A stretch of DNA of 64,000 nt from Venatoribacter pacificus (GCF_025318105.1 NZ_JAOANI010000009.1:62001-126000); one strand, 5' to 3'. Positions 1 to 11,500 are shown, numbered from the stretch's first letter. Translations and numbers: made by a program. Notes: generated by a model from the sequence alone, not told the origin.

Positions 1-2304
1 CCGGGCACAGCAACCGCCGGTCATATTGATATGCGTACCAAGCCTACTCCGGATGAAGGATTTTTTAAAATCTCGGCCAGTCTGGCCTATGGTAAAGCCA
101 ATAGTGAAGACGGCTATATAAGCAAAGAACATGGTGGCCGTGACTGGACAGGGTATGACGACGGTTTCCGTGAAATGCCGGACATTGCCAAGCGCGCGCG
201 CGGTGCTTATTTTTTTGGCGATCCGGATTCTGCGGGCAGCAATGGCCTGGGCGACAGCGAAGAATTTCTGCAGTTCCGTGAAGAGCTGGGAGAGTCCTTT
301 GAAAACTACGGCGTGTATAAAGGGGATTTACCCGCCGATATGTCCATCAGCCTGTCCGGAGGTGACAGCATTGTCACGGATGGCGGACAGCGCCTGGGGA
401 TGATTGGCGCAGTGCGTTACAGTAACAAATGGACCAATGATGAAAAAATTCAGAACGGTTTTGAGCTGTATACCGTTAACAACCCTGATACAAATGAACC
501 AGAAGATCTTCTTGCGCTGACATCTTCAAAAGTGACCTACGATACCAATAATGTTATCGACCTGAGTGCCATGCTTAATCTGGACTGGCGCATTACCGAA
601 AATCATACACTTGGCCTGAATAATATTCTGTTACGCCATACCACCAACTCGGCAGAGTTTGAGGATAGGTATGTTATGGGTAATGGTTATTATATTGCCG
701 AGAATAATATTGTTATGCCCGAAGATCCGCGAGACTGGCCATATGGCGGAAACATAGAAAAGCAGGAAACCCAAAGTATTGACTGGATTGAGGAGCAGCT
801 GGTCAGCCATCAGATATGGGGTGAACACTACATCCCCCTGAGTGATGGAGGATTACTGGGGGACTTAAAAACCAATTGGCAGATTTCCCGGTCAAGCAGT
901 GAATATGATCGCCCGAATGCTCAGCGGTACTCCTATCAGGGTAATAGCCTGTCTGCAGACCCTGTGCTGCAGGTTGGTTTCAGTAGCGCCTATAATCTGT
1001 GGGAAGCTTCTGAAGAAGACGGCAACTCAGCCAGTATTGATCTGGAGTTACCGATCAATGAAGGCGGAGATATTTCAGTAACGGCAAAAACGGGTCTGTA
1101 TCAGCTGAGCCGTACCCGCGACGGTTATGAAGATCGGTTTTCATACCGAGGTAATAAGCTAGAACAGGAAACCAGGGAAAATATTCTTTTGTACCCTGAC
1201 CCTGCGGATATCTTCACCGATGAATATATTGGTGATGGCACCAATGGCAGTAATGGTCTGTACGTGAATTATGGCGGTTCTATCGATGCAGAAAATGATA
1301 CCGGCGTCGATAAAGGTTATCAGTACCGTGTCGAGCAGAATACCAATGCCTGGTATGTGCAAACCGACTGGAACCTGTGGCAAACGGTTACGGCTAATAT
1401 CGGTGTGCGCCGTGAGTCATTTAAAGTAGAAGCTGACCAGTATTACTACAACCCGGAACCCTTGTACGAACTGCTGGATGAAACCAAAACCCTGCCATCT
1501 CTGGGACTGACCTGGCTGATCAGCGATAACTGGCAATTACGCGGCGCTTACAGCAAAACCGTAAGCTGGCCGGAAACCTTTGAACTATTACCACGAAATT
1601 ATCGTGATATCGAAACCCTGACCAGCTACAAAGGTAATCCGGATCTTAAACCGGCCGATATTAAAAACTACGATATGCGCCTGGAGTGGTACCCCAGTGA
1701 TAATGAATCCATCAGCCTGGGTGCTTACCGCAAAGACATGGACAACCCGATTGAAAATGCCTTTGACACGCTCGGTGATGATTACGATTACTACACCTTT
1801 GTTAACGTAGAATCCGGCAAGGTGACCGGTTGGGAGCTGGATTTCCGTACCGAGTTTATTCTTGATGATAACTTCAGTCATTCTGTCTTTGTGCAGGGTA
1901 ATTACACCGACATTGAATCGGAAATCAGCCTGGCCGCTGACTCCAAAGAAACCGATTTAAACCGTCCGCTGCAAGGCCAGCCTGATTATATCTTTAACCT
2001 GCAGTTAGGGTATGACCACTTCGAAACCGGCCAGGAAGTCACGCTGGTATTTAACCGCAAAGGTAAAGAACTGGTGATTGTTACCCCTGATGCGGGCAGT
2101 AACGTCACCAATGTTTACAGCGATCCTTATGACGACCTGAAACTGATTTACACCAAACGGTTTGGTGATGACCTTAAAGTGTCATTGTCGGGTGAAAACA
2201 TACTGGATTCTGAAAAACGTCAGTACTACGAAAAATACGATGTGGCCTACCTGAGTTACAAGTCCGGGCCTAAATACAAGCTGAAAGTCAGTTATGAATT
2301 TTAA
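1..2304 (+). CDS. TonB-dependent receptor, C-terminal part (5' end outside window)
   Basis: The frame is open from base 1 and ends at the TAA at 2302-2304, so the N-terminus (signal peptide, plug) lies left of the window. The visible ~767 residues look like an outer-membrane beta-barrel: alternating aromatic/polar strands, many Asp/Asn/Tyr-rich loops, an RPLQGQPDY segment near residue 660, and a C-terminal VSYEF ending in an aromatic residue as outer-membrane barrels do. Family knowledge: such receptors take up siderophores, carbohydrates or other large nutrients using TonB energy. The substrate cannot be read from the sequence. A similar QGQP[DE]YI segment occurs in the receptor at 8550-11582. 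The stop nearly abuts the lipoprotein gene at 2339, so the two are probably co-transcribed and the lipoprotein may be its surface partner. Confidence 0.9.
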   Translation, partial: PGTATAGHIDMRTKPTPDEGFFKISASLAYGKANSEDGYISKEHGGRDWTGYDDGFREMPDIAKRARGAYFFGDPDSAGSNGLGDSEEFLQFREELGESFENYGVYKGDLPADMSISLSGGDSIVTDGGQRLGMIGAVRYSNKWTNDEKIQNGFELYTVNNPDTNEPEDLLALTSSKVTYDTNNVIDLSAMLNLDWRITENHTLGLNNILLRHTTNSAEFEDRYVMGNGYYIAENNIVMPEDPRDWPYGGNIEKQETQSIDWIEEQLVSHQIWGEHYIPLSDGGLLGDLKTNWQISRSSSEYDRPNAQRYSYQGNSLSADPVLQVGFSSAYNLWEASEEDGNSASIDLELPINEGGDISVTAKTGLYQLSRTRDGYEDRFSYRGNKLEQETRENILLYPDPADIFTDEYIGDGTNGSNGLYVNYGGSIDAENDTGVDKGYQYRVEQNTNAWYVQTDWNLWQTVTANIGVRRESFKVEADQYYYNPEPLYELLDETKTLPSLGLTWLISDNWQLRGAYSKTVSWPETFELLPRNYRDIETLTSYKGNPDLKPADIKNYDMRLEWYPSDNESISLGAYRKDMDNPIENAFDTLGDDYDYYTFVNVESGKVTGWELDFRTEFILDDNFSHSVFVQGNYTDIESEISLAADSKETDLNRPLQGQPDYIFNLQLGYDHFETGQEVTLVFNRKGKELVIVTPDAGSNVTNVYSDPYDDLKLIYTKRFGDDLKVSLSGENILDSEKRQYYEKYDVAYLSYKSGPKYKLKVSYEF

Positions 2305-2338
2305 ATATTGGACTCCTAAAAAGATGATGGGTGGAATT

Positions 2339-5300
2339 ATGTTATTTAAAAAATACCCTCGGGCTTCTGAGTATTCAGGCCTGAAGTTAATACCAAAGCT
2401 GGGTGTCTTATCCGCGGTTTTGTTACTCGCAAGTTGCGGTGCTGATGTATCCGATGAAACCGCCATGCAGGAAAGCCTGGAGGTATCGCTGGCACAGTGT
2501 GAAATCCTGCAATACGGTGTGGTCGGAACCGCTACTGATCCGGTGCAGGTAAACGGCGAAGAATTCAATGCCTGTTTACTGAACAAAGACATCGGACAGC
2601 TAAGCAACACACGCGATATTACTAATAATTTAAACACGATCAGTCTGAAACAGACGTGGAACTATAAACCTCTAGTCTGGGTGCTGGATGGTGTGTACGA
2701 GTTCGGCGAAAGTAAAGAATACGAGACGTTGGATCAATTACTCGCTGAGCGTGTTAATTTTTCCGTTGAGCTATATGCGAAGCCCGGTTCGGTTGTAATT
2801 CTTCATCGAAATGCACAATTAACGGCCAACATTTTATCACTCGACGACAATAATACCGGCGGTGGTGAATGGGGTGGTGTGGTTATTAATGGCATTGGCT
2901 ATTCACCAGAGTGCCCGGCAACCAGTAGTCCAGACCAGCTGTGCAATATTAAAGGTCCCTTTGGCTACTACGGCGGTGTTGCCAAAGATACCGATCTGAC
3001 AGCCTATGGCATGAGTTTCAACTCGACAAATACCAAGGGGTTTCCCGGTTTATACAGCTTGAACAGCGGCGATGGTTCCGTGATTGGTGAAGCGGGTGAG
3101 GAAGTATCCGTCAGTCTGGAAAACTATGCGGGTGGTACGATTCATGCGGCGGTTACCGCTTATGCTCCCGCAGCCAGCCAAACGGGAGGGGTGATTGCTT
3201 ACAGCGGATCGAATGGGCTGCAGGTCCACGGTGGCAGCTATAATATTGTGAATGGCAATCCGGTTAGCCCCATTCCCTATATCACTAACATCAGCGCTAC
3301 CGCTCTGGAGCTGAATAACTATCAGGGCGATATTGCTGCTCGTATCAGGCATGACTCGTTAACATCGGCGCTGGTGGTGAAGGGCGGTCAGGTGAATTTG
3401 AGTAATCTTAGCCTGTTCGACCAGTACAATCAGGCGGGTGTGGCGATATCAGTAGCCAGCGCAGCTAAAGTTACCTTGGATGACGCCCTGGTTCAGGGCT
3501 TTGATACCTGTCTGGCACCACAGGATTCGGCCAGTCAGATCAGTGTGGGGTCTGCTTTGTTTAACTGCAGCAACATTACCAATAACACCAGTAATGCCCT
3601 GGCAGCCATTGCAGACGCGACCGATCTGATAACCGGTGCCGATGCCCTGCTCAGCTATATATGGGCAGTAGGTAATAGCAGCTTAAACTTTGCCAATGTT
3701 GAAGATCCGTCTCAGTTGGGTGCGGGTAATGCGAGTGTGTTGGGAGTTTATAGCCCGGCCATTCTTTTTCCCGAGTGTATGGGGGTCGGCACGCTGGCAG
3801 AAGATACTCTGGTTGTTGGTGGCATGCCGTATCAGATCTGTGATTTAACCAACGTTGACCAGTCAGCCACTTTGTACAGCAACTTCAGTATTGAGGGGCG
3901 TTTGGATAACGGCGGAAAACCTGACTATTATCCTAAAAAAATTGCCTGGCGGATAAATGGCCAGGTGCAGGTCGGTACCGATTTTGCGCCACTCAACAGC
4001 GCTGAACGTGCTGCCGCATTAGCCAGTCCGGTGCAATTGACGCTGCCTGCTGGCACCACCTTGCTGGCTACCAGTAACAACGATTCTGAATTGCTTATTC
4101 AGCCCGATGCACGCTTGCGTGTTGCCGGCTCAGCAGAAGCGCCGGTTGTTGTCGGTGTTGCCGGGCTGACCGCTGGCGATATTACTTCAGGCTGGCGCGG
4201 TATTACGGTTAATGGTGCTGCCGGTAGCGCTAAACAGCTGGATATTCAGTACCTGCGTCTGTATGACACTGGTGAAGATGGTCAGGCGGCATTCACCCTT
4301 AACGAGGTTGGAGCAGATTCGAACATTACCTATCTGGACATTTACGGTGCCGGAGCAGACGGCCTTAATATTAATGGCGGCGCTGCCAATTTTGATCATC
4401 TGTTGATGGCCAATATCGCAGGTGACCAGATTCAGTGGCAAAACGGCTATCAGGGAACCATAGAAACAGCCGTTATCAGTCCGGGAGACAACAGCACCGG
4501 TGCCGTGTTGCACGGTATTAATAATAATGCCGATTATGATGCTATGCCGCGTTCCCGCCCGGTTATCACCAATATCACCGCCGCTGGCTTTGGCTCTGCC
4601 AATACGGCTGTATTGCTGGAACAGGGTTCTGGCCTGTTGATGTTTAACTCGGTATTTTCAGATTTTGCCACTTGCCTGGATATTGACGATGCCGAAACCG
4701 CTGCATTACAAAGCAGTGATCCATTGGGAATTCTGTTTGATGGCGTGATATTCAGTTGTGAAAACACTCTGGCCGATGAATCCGAAAGTGGCGGTTACGA
4801 TTATGGCTATACCGTGGTTTCTGCAAGTGGTGTGGTTGAAGAAGATCCGGTTCTGAATACCGGTTACCTGATTACTGGCAACGTCAGCGTGAGTCTGGTG
4901 GATCTGAGTAACTACGCTGCTTTATTAGGTGATGCCTACCATCATCTGGGGGGCGGTGCTTATATTGGCGCAGTGGCAGATGATGGTGATGACTGGTACA
5001 GCAACTGGAGTGATTCGGTGGTTATTGCGCCGGACTCTGAGTGTAATGACCTGGGCATGATGGTGGGCGCTGATTTGTACTTAATGGATTATCGTAACCA
5101 GGTTGACGTTGACATAAATGGTGACGGCGCTGTCGAAAGAGGTTACGCCGCTCAGATTACCTGTCGTATTCTCGGGGGAACCTATACGGAAGACAGAACT
5201 CTGTCAAAATACACCGGATTAGCTGGTGAGGCTGTAGCATCAGCGATCGAAGCCGGTGAAACTGATATGACCTCGGTACTTGCTCCTGGCTACATTGTCC

Positions 5301-6733
5301 TTGGTTCAAATACGAATGACATTTACTGGGTCGATGAACCTATTGTGCCGGTAGTGCCAACTACCTGGACGGTAAAAGGTGAAATTCATATTGGTGAGGG
5401 GCATCAACAAATAACTGACGTTGCCGCCGTTGCTGATATGAAAGCAAATCCGGTAACCCTGACGATTGATGCGGGCGTTGTGTTAACGGCGGAGTCTGAA
5501 AATAGTGTTCTGCATATTACCCGCGCGGGTTACCTTAATATGCGTGGGGAAGCAGAATTTAAAGATAGTAATGATAATCCTGAAGATACTAAGGGTTATA
5601 TCGAGCTGGATATTCCTCTGGTGATTGATGGCTTTGCCCGGCATAACCAGTGCCCGGAAGCAGCGACAGCAGAGGCGGGCACTCGAATCTGTAATATTGA
5701 GGGACAATATGGGTACTACGGCGGTTATGATAATGACTTTGTGAATTTTGATATGCGGTATTTTTATCAAAATAGTACGCTTAGGCTGAATGCCACGGGG
5801 TCCGCTACCATTGATAATTCAATTTTTAGAAATTCTAGTGATGCAGGTGAAGAGTATACGGGGGTAGATCAGATTTCCATTGATGGTGGATCAACTAACT
5901 TCAACCATTTATACCAACAAAGCTCATCCGGTCACTGGGGAAGTTTTCTGTATTGGAATCATGGTTATCAGGGAACTTTACAATATATTTCAGCAAGCCC
6001 CTCTTTTCTTTATGGTTCATCGTATAGCCCTGACCCTGTCTTGATGGATGAGTCCGGTCAAATTCTTTACCCATTATTGCGTGGCGACAATGTGACGGAT
6101 GCCGAGTTGCTGGAGGCTGGCTCATTGGTCGCTTTACCAAGGTCTATGCCGACCATTGCGAATATGACGATTGCGATTTATGAGTTTGCGGAATATGAGC
6201 AGGTTAGTCCCGCAGTGGGATTGGGCAATGATACGGGTTTGTTTATATATAATAGCGCTTTTGGTACGTCGGAACGTTTTATGGATCGTGGCAGAAACTT
6301 TGATCTCTGCTTCTATATTGACGAAACCATTAAGCCTCAGCTTGATGATACGTTGGTAGTTAACAATCTCGCTGCTAATTGCAAGGCATTTTCAAACAAT
6401 CCTGATGGCGGGGGTAACTTAGTCGATTTGTTGGCAGTGAGTGACACTTCCAGCTTTAAGCATTACTACGCGGCATTAAGTGGTAAAGGACCAGGTAATT
6501 ATGATGGTGGAGTTGTGCCTGGTGTGACAGCCCCTCCCAAACATGGTGATTATTATCCGGCTCCTGAAGTAATGAAAGGGCCTGATCTGATCTGGAACGA
6601 TTCCACCGATGCTTGGCCTCTGAATTATTCCAGCTCAAAAACAGTAAATGCCAGTGTGATTGAAACTAATGGCTATATTGGGGCGTTTGACTATTCGTTG
6701 ATATTTAATTCCGGTACGGATATTACGGATTAG
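2339..6733 (+). CDS. Large three-module beta-helix-like lipoprotein
   Basis: I chose ATG 2339 because a GGGTGG ribosome site precedes it and it gives a short lipoprotein signal: a hydrophobic stretch ending LLASCG, with Cys as the lipidation site. An upstream ATG at 2294 would overlap the receptor stop and add 15 residues. The 1464-residue product has three tandem modules, each opening with a paired-Cys segment and then a glycine/asparagine-rich beta-helix-like stretch. Recurrent motifs are GGEWGGV (about residue 175), SGWRGI (about 617), W-x-x-G-Y-Q-G-T (about 700 and 1206) and CNI(K/E)G-x-(F/Y)GYYGG in modules 1 and 3. The single-module protein at 7189 carries the same motifs. Function is unknown. 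I infer a surface-exposed partner of the preceding TonB receptor. Such proteins are often annotated only as hypothetical. Confidence 0.85.
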   Translation: MLFKKYPRASEYSGLKLIPKLGVLSAVLLLASCGADVSDETAMQESLEVSLAQCEILQYGVVGTATDPVQVNGEEFNACLLNKDIGQLSNTRDITNNLNTISLKQTWNYKPLVWVLDGVYEFGESKEYETLDQLLAERVNFSVELYAKPGSVVILHRNAQLTANILSLDDNNTGGGEWGGVVINGIGYSPECPATSSPDQLCNIKGPFGYYGGVAKDTDLTAYGMSFNSTNTKGFPGLYSLNSGDGSVIGEAGEEVSVSLENYAGGTIHAAVTAYAPAASQTGGVIAYSGSNGLQVHGGSYNIVNGNPVSPIPYITNISATALELNNYQGDIAARIRHDSLTSALVVKGGQVNLSNLSLFDQYNQAGVAISVASAAKVTLDDALVQGFDTCLAPQDSASQISVGSALFNCSNITNNTSNALAAIADATDLITGADALLSYIWAVGNSSLNFANVEDPSQLGAGNASVLGVYSPAILFPECMGVGTLAEDTLVVGGMPYQICDLTNVDQSATLYSNFSIEGRLDNGGKPDYYPKKIAWRINGQVQVGTDFAPLNSAERAAALASPVQLTLPAGTTLLATSNNDSELLIQPDARLRVAGSAEAPVVVGVAGLTAGDITSGWRGITVNGAAGSAKQLDIQYLRLYDTGEDGQAAFTLNEVGADSNITYLDIYGAGADGLNINGGAANFDHLLMANIAGDQIQWQNGYQGTIETAVISPGDNSTGAVLHGINNNADYDAMPRSRPVITNITAAGFGSANTAVLLEQGSGLLMFNSVFSDFATCLDIDDAETAALQSSDPLGILFDGVIFSCENTLADESESGGYDYGYTVVSASGVVEEDPVLNTGYLITGNVSVSLVDLSNYAALLGDAYHHLGGGAYIGAVADDGDDWYSNWSDSVVIAPDSECNDLGMMVGADLYLMDYRNQVDVDINGDGAVERGYAAQITCRILGGTYTEDRTLSKYTGLAGEAVASAIEAGETDMTSVLAPGYIVLGSNTNDIYWVDEPIVPVVPTTWTVKGEIHIGEGHQQITDVAAVADMKANPVTLTIDAGVVLTAESENSVLHITRAGYLNMRGEAEFKDSNDNPEDTKGYIELDIPLVIDGFARHNQCPEAATAEAGTRICNIEGQYGYYGGYDNDFVNFDMRYFYQNSTLRLNATGSATIDNSIFRNSSDAGEEYTGVDQISIDGGSTNFNHLYQQSSSGHWGSFLYWNHGYQGTLQYISASPSFLYGSSYSPDPVLMDESGQILYPLLRGDNVTDAELLEAGSLVALPRSMPTIANMTIAIYEFAEYEQVSPAVGLGNDTGLFIYNSAFGTSERFMDRGRNFDLCFYIDETIKPQLDDTLVVNNLAANCKAFSNNPDGGGNLVDLLAVSDTSSFKHYYAALSGKGPGNYDGGVVPGVTAPPKHGDYYPAPEVMKGPDLIWNDSTDAWPLNYSSSKTVNASVIETNGYIGAFDYSLIFNSGTDITD

Positions 6734-7188
6734 ATTCAATGTTTTAGTCAGTTAGTTTTTAATTTTAAGGGAGCTTTTGCTCCCTTTTTTGTTAACTAAA
6801 TTTAATGTCGGTGTATTTTTTTAAAATACAATTATTTAAAGTTTTGTTAATTTAAATTGATGGGGCTGTTTTATTTTGATTGTTTTCTAAGCTTTTGATT
6901 TTAATTGATTTTAATTGATTTTAATTGATTTTTGTTTAAGTGTTACAAATGGGTTAATTTTTAATAATGATGGATTATTAGGTTGGTGATAATACTATGT
7001 TATTGATATTAAGTTGAAACATTTTAGTCATTACTTTTTGGCACTGTTTACTTGCTCCTTGTGAGTGTTTTGTTGGGTAAGTAATCCAATATTTTCGGTG
7101 ATAATTTACATCACTACCTTCGATCGATAATGTTTGTATTCAGTTTTTGCAAACCTAATACATGGAAATACATTGCTGGAGATTGAAA
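6734..7188. other. AT-rich intergenic region with a short tandem repeat
   Basis: This 455-base stretch holds the terminator just described and then very AT-rich DNA. Bases 6901-6930 are three perfect copies of TTAATTGATT, with a partial copy before them. I see no gene. The region must contain the promoter of the secreted protein at 7189, but no confident -35/-10 pair stands out. Confidence 0.6.
6763..6790 (+). terminator. Rho-independent terminator after the lipoprotein gene
   Basis: An AAGGGAGC / GCTCCCTT stem with a TTTT loop runs into six T. It lies about 35 bases after the stop of the large lipoprotein and should end the receptor-lipoprotein transcript before the next gene. Confidence 0.85.
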
Positions 7189-8433
7189 ATGAAAAAGATC
7201 CTTTTGGCGTCGGCCTTAACTGTAGCATCTGCAAGCGCTTTTGCTTCTGATGGCTACTGCACTGATGTAGGTTCTGTTGCTGATTATTCCTATAGCTGGA
7301 ATGGCACCAACTACGTTTTATGTGAACTGCCTGCATCTATTACTACAGATGTGACGTTGTTTAATGGTTTAGATTTAGATGAGAAGGCTCCTGTCCTGTG
7401 GTCGCTGCCGGGTATTGTAACGGTGGGTGATGGTTATGTGCAGAATACCAGTTACGCTGCGGCTAACCATTCTGTACTGACCATTGAAGCGGGTGTTAAT
7501 GTGATCGCCACCGCCAATAATGCGGCTCTGGTGATTGCCCGTGGTGCAAAAATTAATGCCGTTGGTACTGCCAGCAACCCTATCGTGTTCTCCAGTGCCG
7601 ATGAAGACTTCACCGGCGAAGGCGAGTGGGGCGGTGTGATTCTGTCTGGTTATGGTGTGGCTAACGAATGCACTTCCGGTGATACTTGTCTGATGGAAGG
7701 TATTTCCAGCAATTACTATTTCGGTTCCGGCAGCAGCAGTAAAGCAGCCAGCGAAACGGGCAGTGGCGTCATGAACTATGTTGCCATTACCGAAGGTGGT
7801 ACCGAAATTAACGTAAATGATCCGGATGATGTTGCCAACGGCGGTAATGAAATCAACGGTCTGACGCTGTACGGTGTAACGTCGTCCACCATTATCAGCA
7901 ACATCCACGTAAACGAAAACCTGGATGATGGTATCGAGTTCTTTGGTGGTGACGTGGCTGTGTCAAACCTCTGGCTGACCTGTAACGGTGATGACAGTGT
8001 GGATTGGGACTACGGTTTCCACGGTTCTATCACCAATGTGTACATTGAGCAGGGCGATAAGAACGGTGCTGCCGACCATGCATTCGAACTGGCCGGTAAC
8101 CCGAATAACTACGCAGCCACTCCGCTGGCAACGGCTTCTGTTGAAGGTGCGTATGTCGAGTTTGTTGGTGACAATGCCAATGCCGATACTGACTTCGTTT
8201 TCAAGCTGAAAGAAGGTACTGACGGTTACTTCAATAATATTGTGGTAACCGGTTACAACACGGTTTCTACCCAGGATTGTGATGCTATCAGTTCCACTAA
8301 TATCAGTTCAGCTGATTTCGGTACTATGAGCGTTGATTGCTCTGTTGTTGATGCTATGACCTTCTCTGCAACAGGCCCTTCTTCGTTCACCAAAGCAACT
8401 ACCTTCTGGGCGGCTGCTCCTGCCTGTAACTAA
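7189..8433 (+). CDS. Secreted single-module beta-helix-like protein
   Basis: ATG 7189 is preceded by GGAGA at six bases and encodes a clean Sec signal peptide (MKKILLASAL...ASAFA), so the upstream ATG at 7162 is unlikely. The mature protein (about 395 residues) has one module resembling those of the large lipoprotein upstream: a paired-Cys N-terminal segment, LTIEAGV, GEGEWGGV at about residue 150, then EC...TCLMEG, a DDGIEFFGG segment, WDYGFHGSI at about residue 275, and a Cys-containing C-terminus. It lacks a lipobox, so it should be released to the periplasm or outside the cell. The low-complexity Gly/Asn/Thr composition fits a parallel beta-helix. It has its own terminator. The role is not known; sharing a fold with the neighbouring lipoprotein suggests a common ligand or assembly. 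Confidence 0.85.
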   Translation: MKKILLASALTVASASAFASDGYCTDVGSVADYSYSWNGTNYVLCELPASITTDVTLFNGLDLDEKAPVLWSLPGIVTVGDGYVQNTSYAAANHSVLTIEAGVNVIATANNAALVIARGAKINAVGTASNPIVFSSADEDFTGEGEWGGVILSGYGVANECTSGDTCLMEGISSNYYFGSGSSSKAASETGSGVMNYVAITEGGTEINVNDPDDVANGGNEINGLTLYGVTSSTIISNIHVNENLDDGIEFFGGDVAVSNLWLTCNGDDSVDWDYGFHGSITNVYIEQGDKNGAADHAFELAGNPNNYAATPLATASVEGAYVEFVGDNANADTDFVFKLKEGTDGYFNNIVVTGYNTVSTQDCDAISSTNISSADFGTMSVDCSVVDAMTFSATGPSSFTKATTFWAAAPACN

Positions 8434-8457
8434 AACCGGATAGTTTTCAGGTTTTCA

Positions 8458-8490
8458 GGCCCATACTGCAAAGTGTGGGCCTTTTATTTT
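8458..8490 (+). terminator. Rho-independent terminator
   Basis: A ten-pair stem (GGCCCATACT with AGTGTGGGCC, one G-T pair) closes a GCAA tetraloop and is followed by TTTTATTTT. It ends the secreted-protein gene ahead of the convergent receptor gene. Confidence 0.9.
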
Positions 8491-8549
8491 AAGCTTCAGG
8501 CTATTTATTGTCTGAATAAAAGAGAAAGAGAAGAAAAAAAGAAATAAAG

Positions 8550-11500
8550 CTATTGAACGTCGACGTTGATACTCAGCAGAAACTCCCGCCCGGTACGGTA
8601 ATCAAGGTAATGGTAATCACCCTGAAGATAACGGTGTGCTGTATTCAGCATATTATTGATGCTGAACGTTAACTGGCCTGGGTGTATCCGGTAATTCCAG
8701 CTGAAATCGAGATGATTTCTCGGCTGCTGATAGACGGCCGGCAGATCTGGCTGGTCGCTGGTAATATAAAGTTGAGTGCCGCTGCGCTTGCCTGTCAGAC
8801 TCACTGTCTGGTTAAGGCCAGGCATATACTGCAACCTTAAGGCCGCAATATACTCAGGCTGTCCCTGTAATGGCCGATGATTTTTTGGTTTTTCTTCCGC
8901 ATCGTCAGAATCATCATAAGCATCGGAACCGCTGACCTGTGAGTGAATTCTGGCATAGCGCCCGGATAGCTTTATGTGTTGGTTGCGGCCAATACTCAGA
9001 CGATAATCGGCTTCCAGTTCCAGACCACGAACATTACCCTGACCACTGTTGCGGTAGCTGTAATTGCTGTAGGTTGCGCTGTCCGTCGCTTCGCTGTTAT
9101 CTGTGAATGCTCCTTCAATCGGCTGGCGGATTCGTTTCAGGTATAAGGCTGCCCCCAGCTCCAGCCCGGAAACATTTTGCCATTGCCAGGATAAATCCCA
9201 GTTATGAACGTCGGAACTGTGTAATCGTGGGTTGCCGATTGTTTTTGTGCGGGTGTCGAGATCTTCGTAGACGACAGGCAGTATTTCGTTAAAGCGTGGC
9301 CAGACAACCGTTTGACGGTAATTCAGCCAGATTCGCTGCTGAGGTCGCTGAAAGCCAATGGCGATTGAGGGTAGCCAGCGGGTGCCGTCTTCAAGTTTTT
9401 TGTTGTCTTCCGGCTGAGCGTCCCAGAGTTCTGCCTGCAGGGTATTTTTTTCATAGCGCAAACCACTGATCAGACGCCAGTGTTCGTTAAGATCAAGATC
9501 GTTAAGCAGATAGGATGCCTGATTCTCTTGTGTTGCGCGGTAAAAATGGCCGTTTAATCCGATATCCTGCTCAGGCTCCAGCAGAGTATCCTGCAAAATA
9601 AAGCCGGGTATCTGGCTGTCTCCGGTAATGCGCTCTGCGGTGAGGATGTCGCTGGGGTTGGTTTGTTCCATAATCTGCCCATTGCTGGTCAGATCTTTAC
9701 TGCCGGTAAAGCCGTAGAGCAAATTGTAGCCTTCGCGATTTTTAACGCTGTTTTCCCAGCCGGTTTTGAACTCACCGGTCAGTAACGCGTCACCGAGATC
9801 AATGCCGTATAGGTGACTGAAATGTAAACCGTAAGAATCGCTTTGCTGCTCCATATAACGCCAGCTAATACTGGCCGTTGATGGTAATAGCTGTAGCCTG
9901 TAGTTACTTTCTTCTGACACCGAAAAATAGCGATAATCCAGATCGTGTGGACGGTTATATTCCGTTGTACTTTTACTGATCTGCCAGTTCAGGGTGGTTA
10001 ATGGTGTGAATTTATGCAATCCATAGAGCTGGTGTAGCAGTAGGCTTCGTTCTGTCCAGTGGATCAGGTTTCGTCGGTAGGCGGTTTCTGTATTGATATT
10101 CTGTTCGTTTTTGCCCTGTGTTTCTATCAGCTCACCGTGGTGAGTACCCTGGTGCAGGTAAAGGGTATTAAATCCGAGGTACTGCTGATCCGAAATATGT
10201 AAACCCAGCGCAGCCAGGGTATTAATGTCGGACGTGTGTTCACTGCGTTTATGCCGGGAGTCTTCGTGATGAAAATCACTGGACGCGCCGGAGTAGCCCG
10301 TCCCTGTACTGTAACTGGTGGAACGGATAAGGCTGTGCTGCCAGCGATCACGTACACTGGCAGACAGCGTTCCACCCCAGCGTATGTTCTGATACTGCCC
10401 GGTCGTGCCGGTGCTCAGTTCCAGACTGCCGCTGTTTTTGCTTTTCGTCCGATATAGCCCCATATCACCGACAATGGCTTCTCCTGCCTGCTCACGCTGT
10501 TGCGCTGACAGCGTATCGACGCCACCCGTACGGGCATTGTCAAAAAGAAGCGACGGAATAGCCTGACGGCCATCACCAAATCCGTAACGGTTGGCCGATG
10601 TCTGGGAGCCCTGAAGAACCGTGCTGTGGTTACTGTGTGGACGCCAGATAGCGCTGGCTGTGAGCTGAGCATACGCCTGCTTGGGTAACTGCATGGTATT
10701 CAGGCTGACAATACCAGCGCTGGCCTGACCGGGAGCATCGGCATAGACCGATTTTCTGAGGTTGATACTGTTGAGAATACCCAGTGGAATAAAATCCAGA
10801 GGAAAGTTCTGGCCGGAGGGATCAAGACTGGGAAGCTCACCGCCATTTATCCGGATTGATTGATAACGGCCCGTCATCCCGCGGATGATCGCGTAGCGGT
10901 TATCTTCTATTTTAACCCCGGCTGTCAGCTCCAGTGCTGAGGATAATGTATAAATTCCTGCTTCACGGAGCTGACGGGTATTAATGCTCAGTTCTGTTGG
11001 GCCGGTAAGTTCATTGAGCGGGCGTGGTTGTATTTCTGCTGCACTGTCAGCGGTTACAATTAACTCTTCAGGACTTATTGTATGAGCTTCATCATCGTTG
11101 TTACGCGAATATTCTGTGGTTGTTTGGCGAATAATAATGGTGTCGCCGAGAAGGTCGTATTCAAGCGGTGTATCTTGCAGAAGCTGTTCCAATAGCTGAA
11201 CCAAAGAATAACAGCCTTCGATTTCTGCTGTGCGTTTATCGGCCAGTAAGGCTTCCGGCACAACGATTAAAAAATGAAAATAACGGGCAGCTGACTGCAA
11301 TGCATGACTCAATGAATCTTCAGTAATCTGCACGATCTGTTTGGGTGGAATACAGCTGGCAGTTTCTCCGTAGCCGGAATTTTTGTGGGAGTACTGCCTG
11401 GTATTTGATTGTCCGGTATTTAGCTGATCAGAGTTTGAAGGCTCAGCGTGTAATGGCTCAGCGCAGAATATGCCGCAGAGCCATAGCAGCAGTAGTACAG

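Noticed and set aside
7375..7908. A 177-residue frame antisense to the secreted module protein
   Set aside because: Composition follows the opposite coding strand; the plus-strand gene has signal peptide, ribosome site and terminator.
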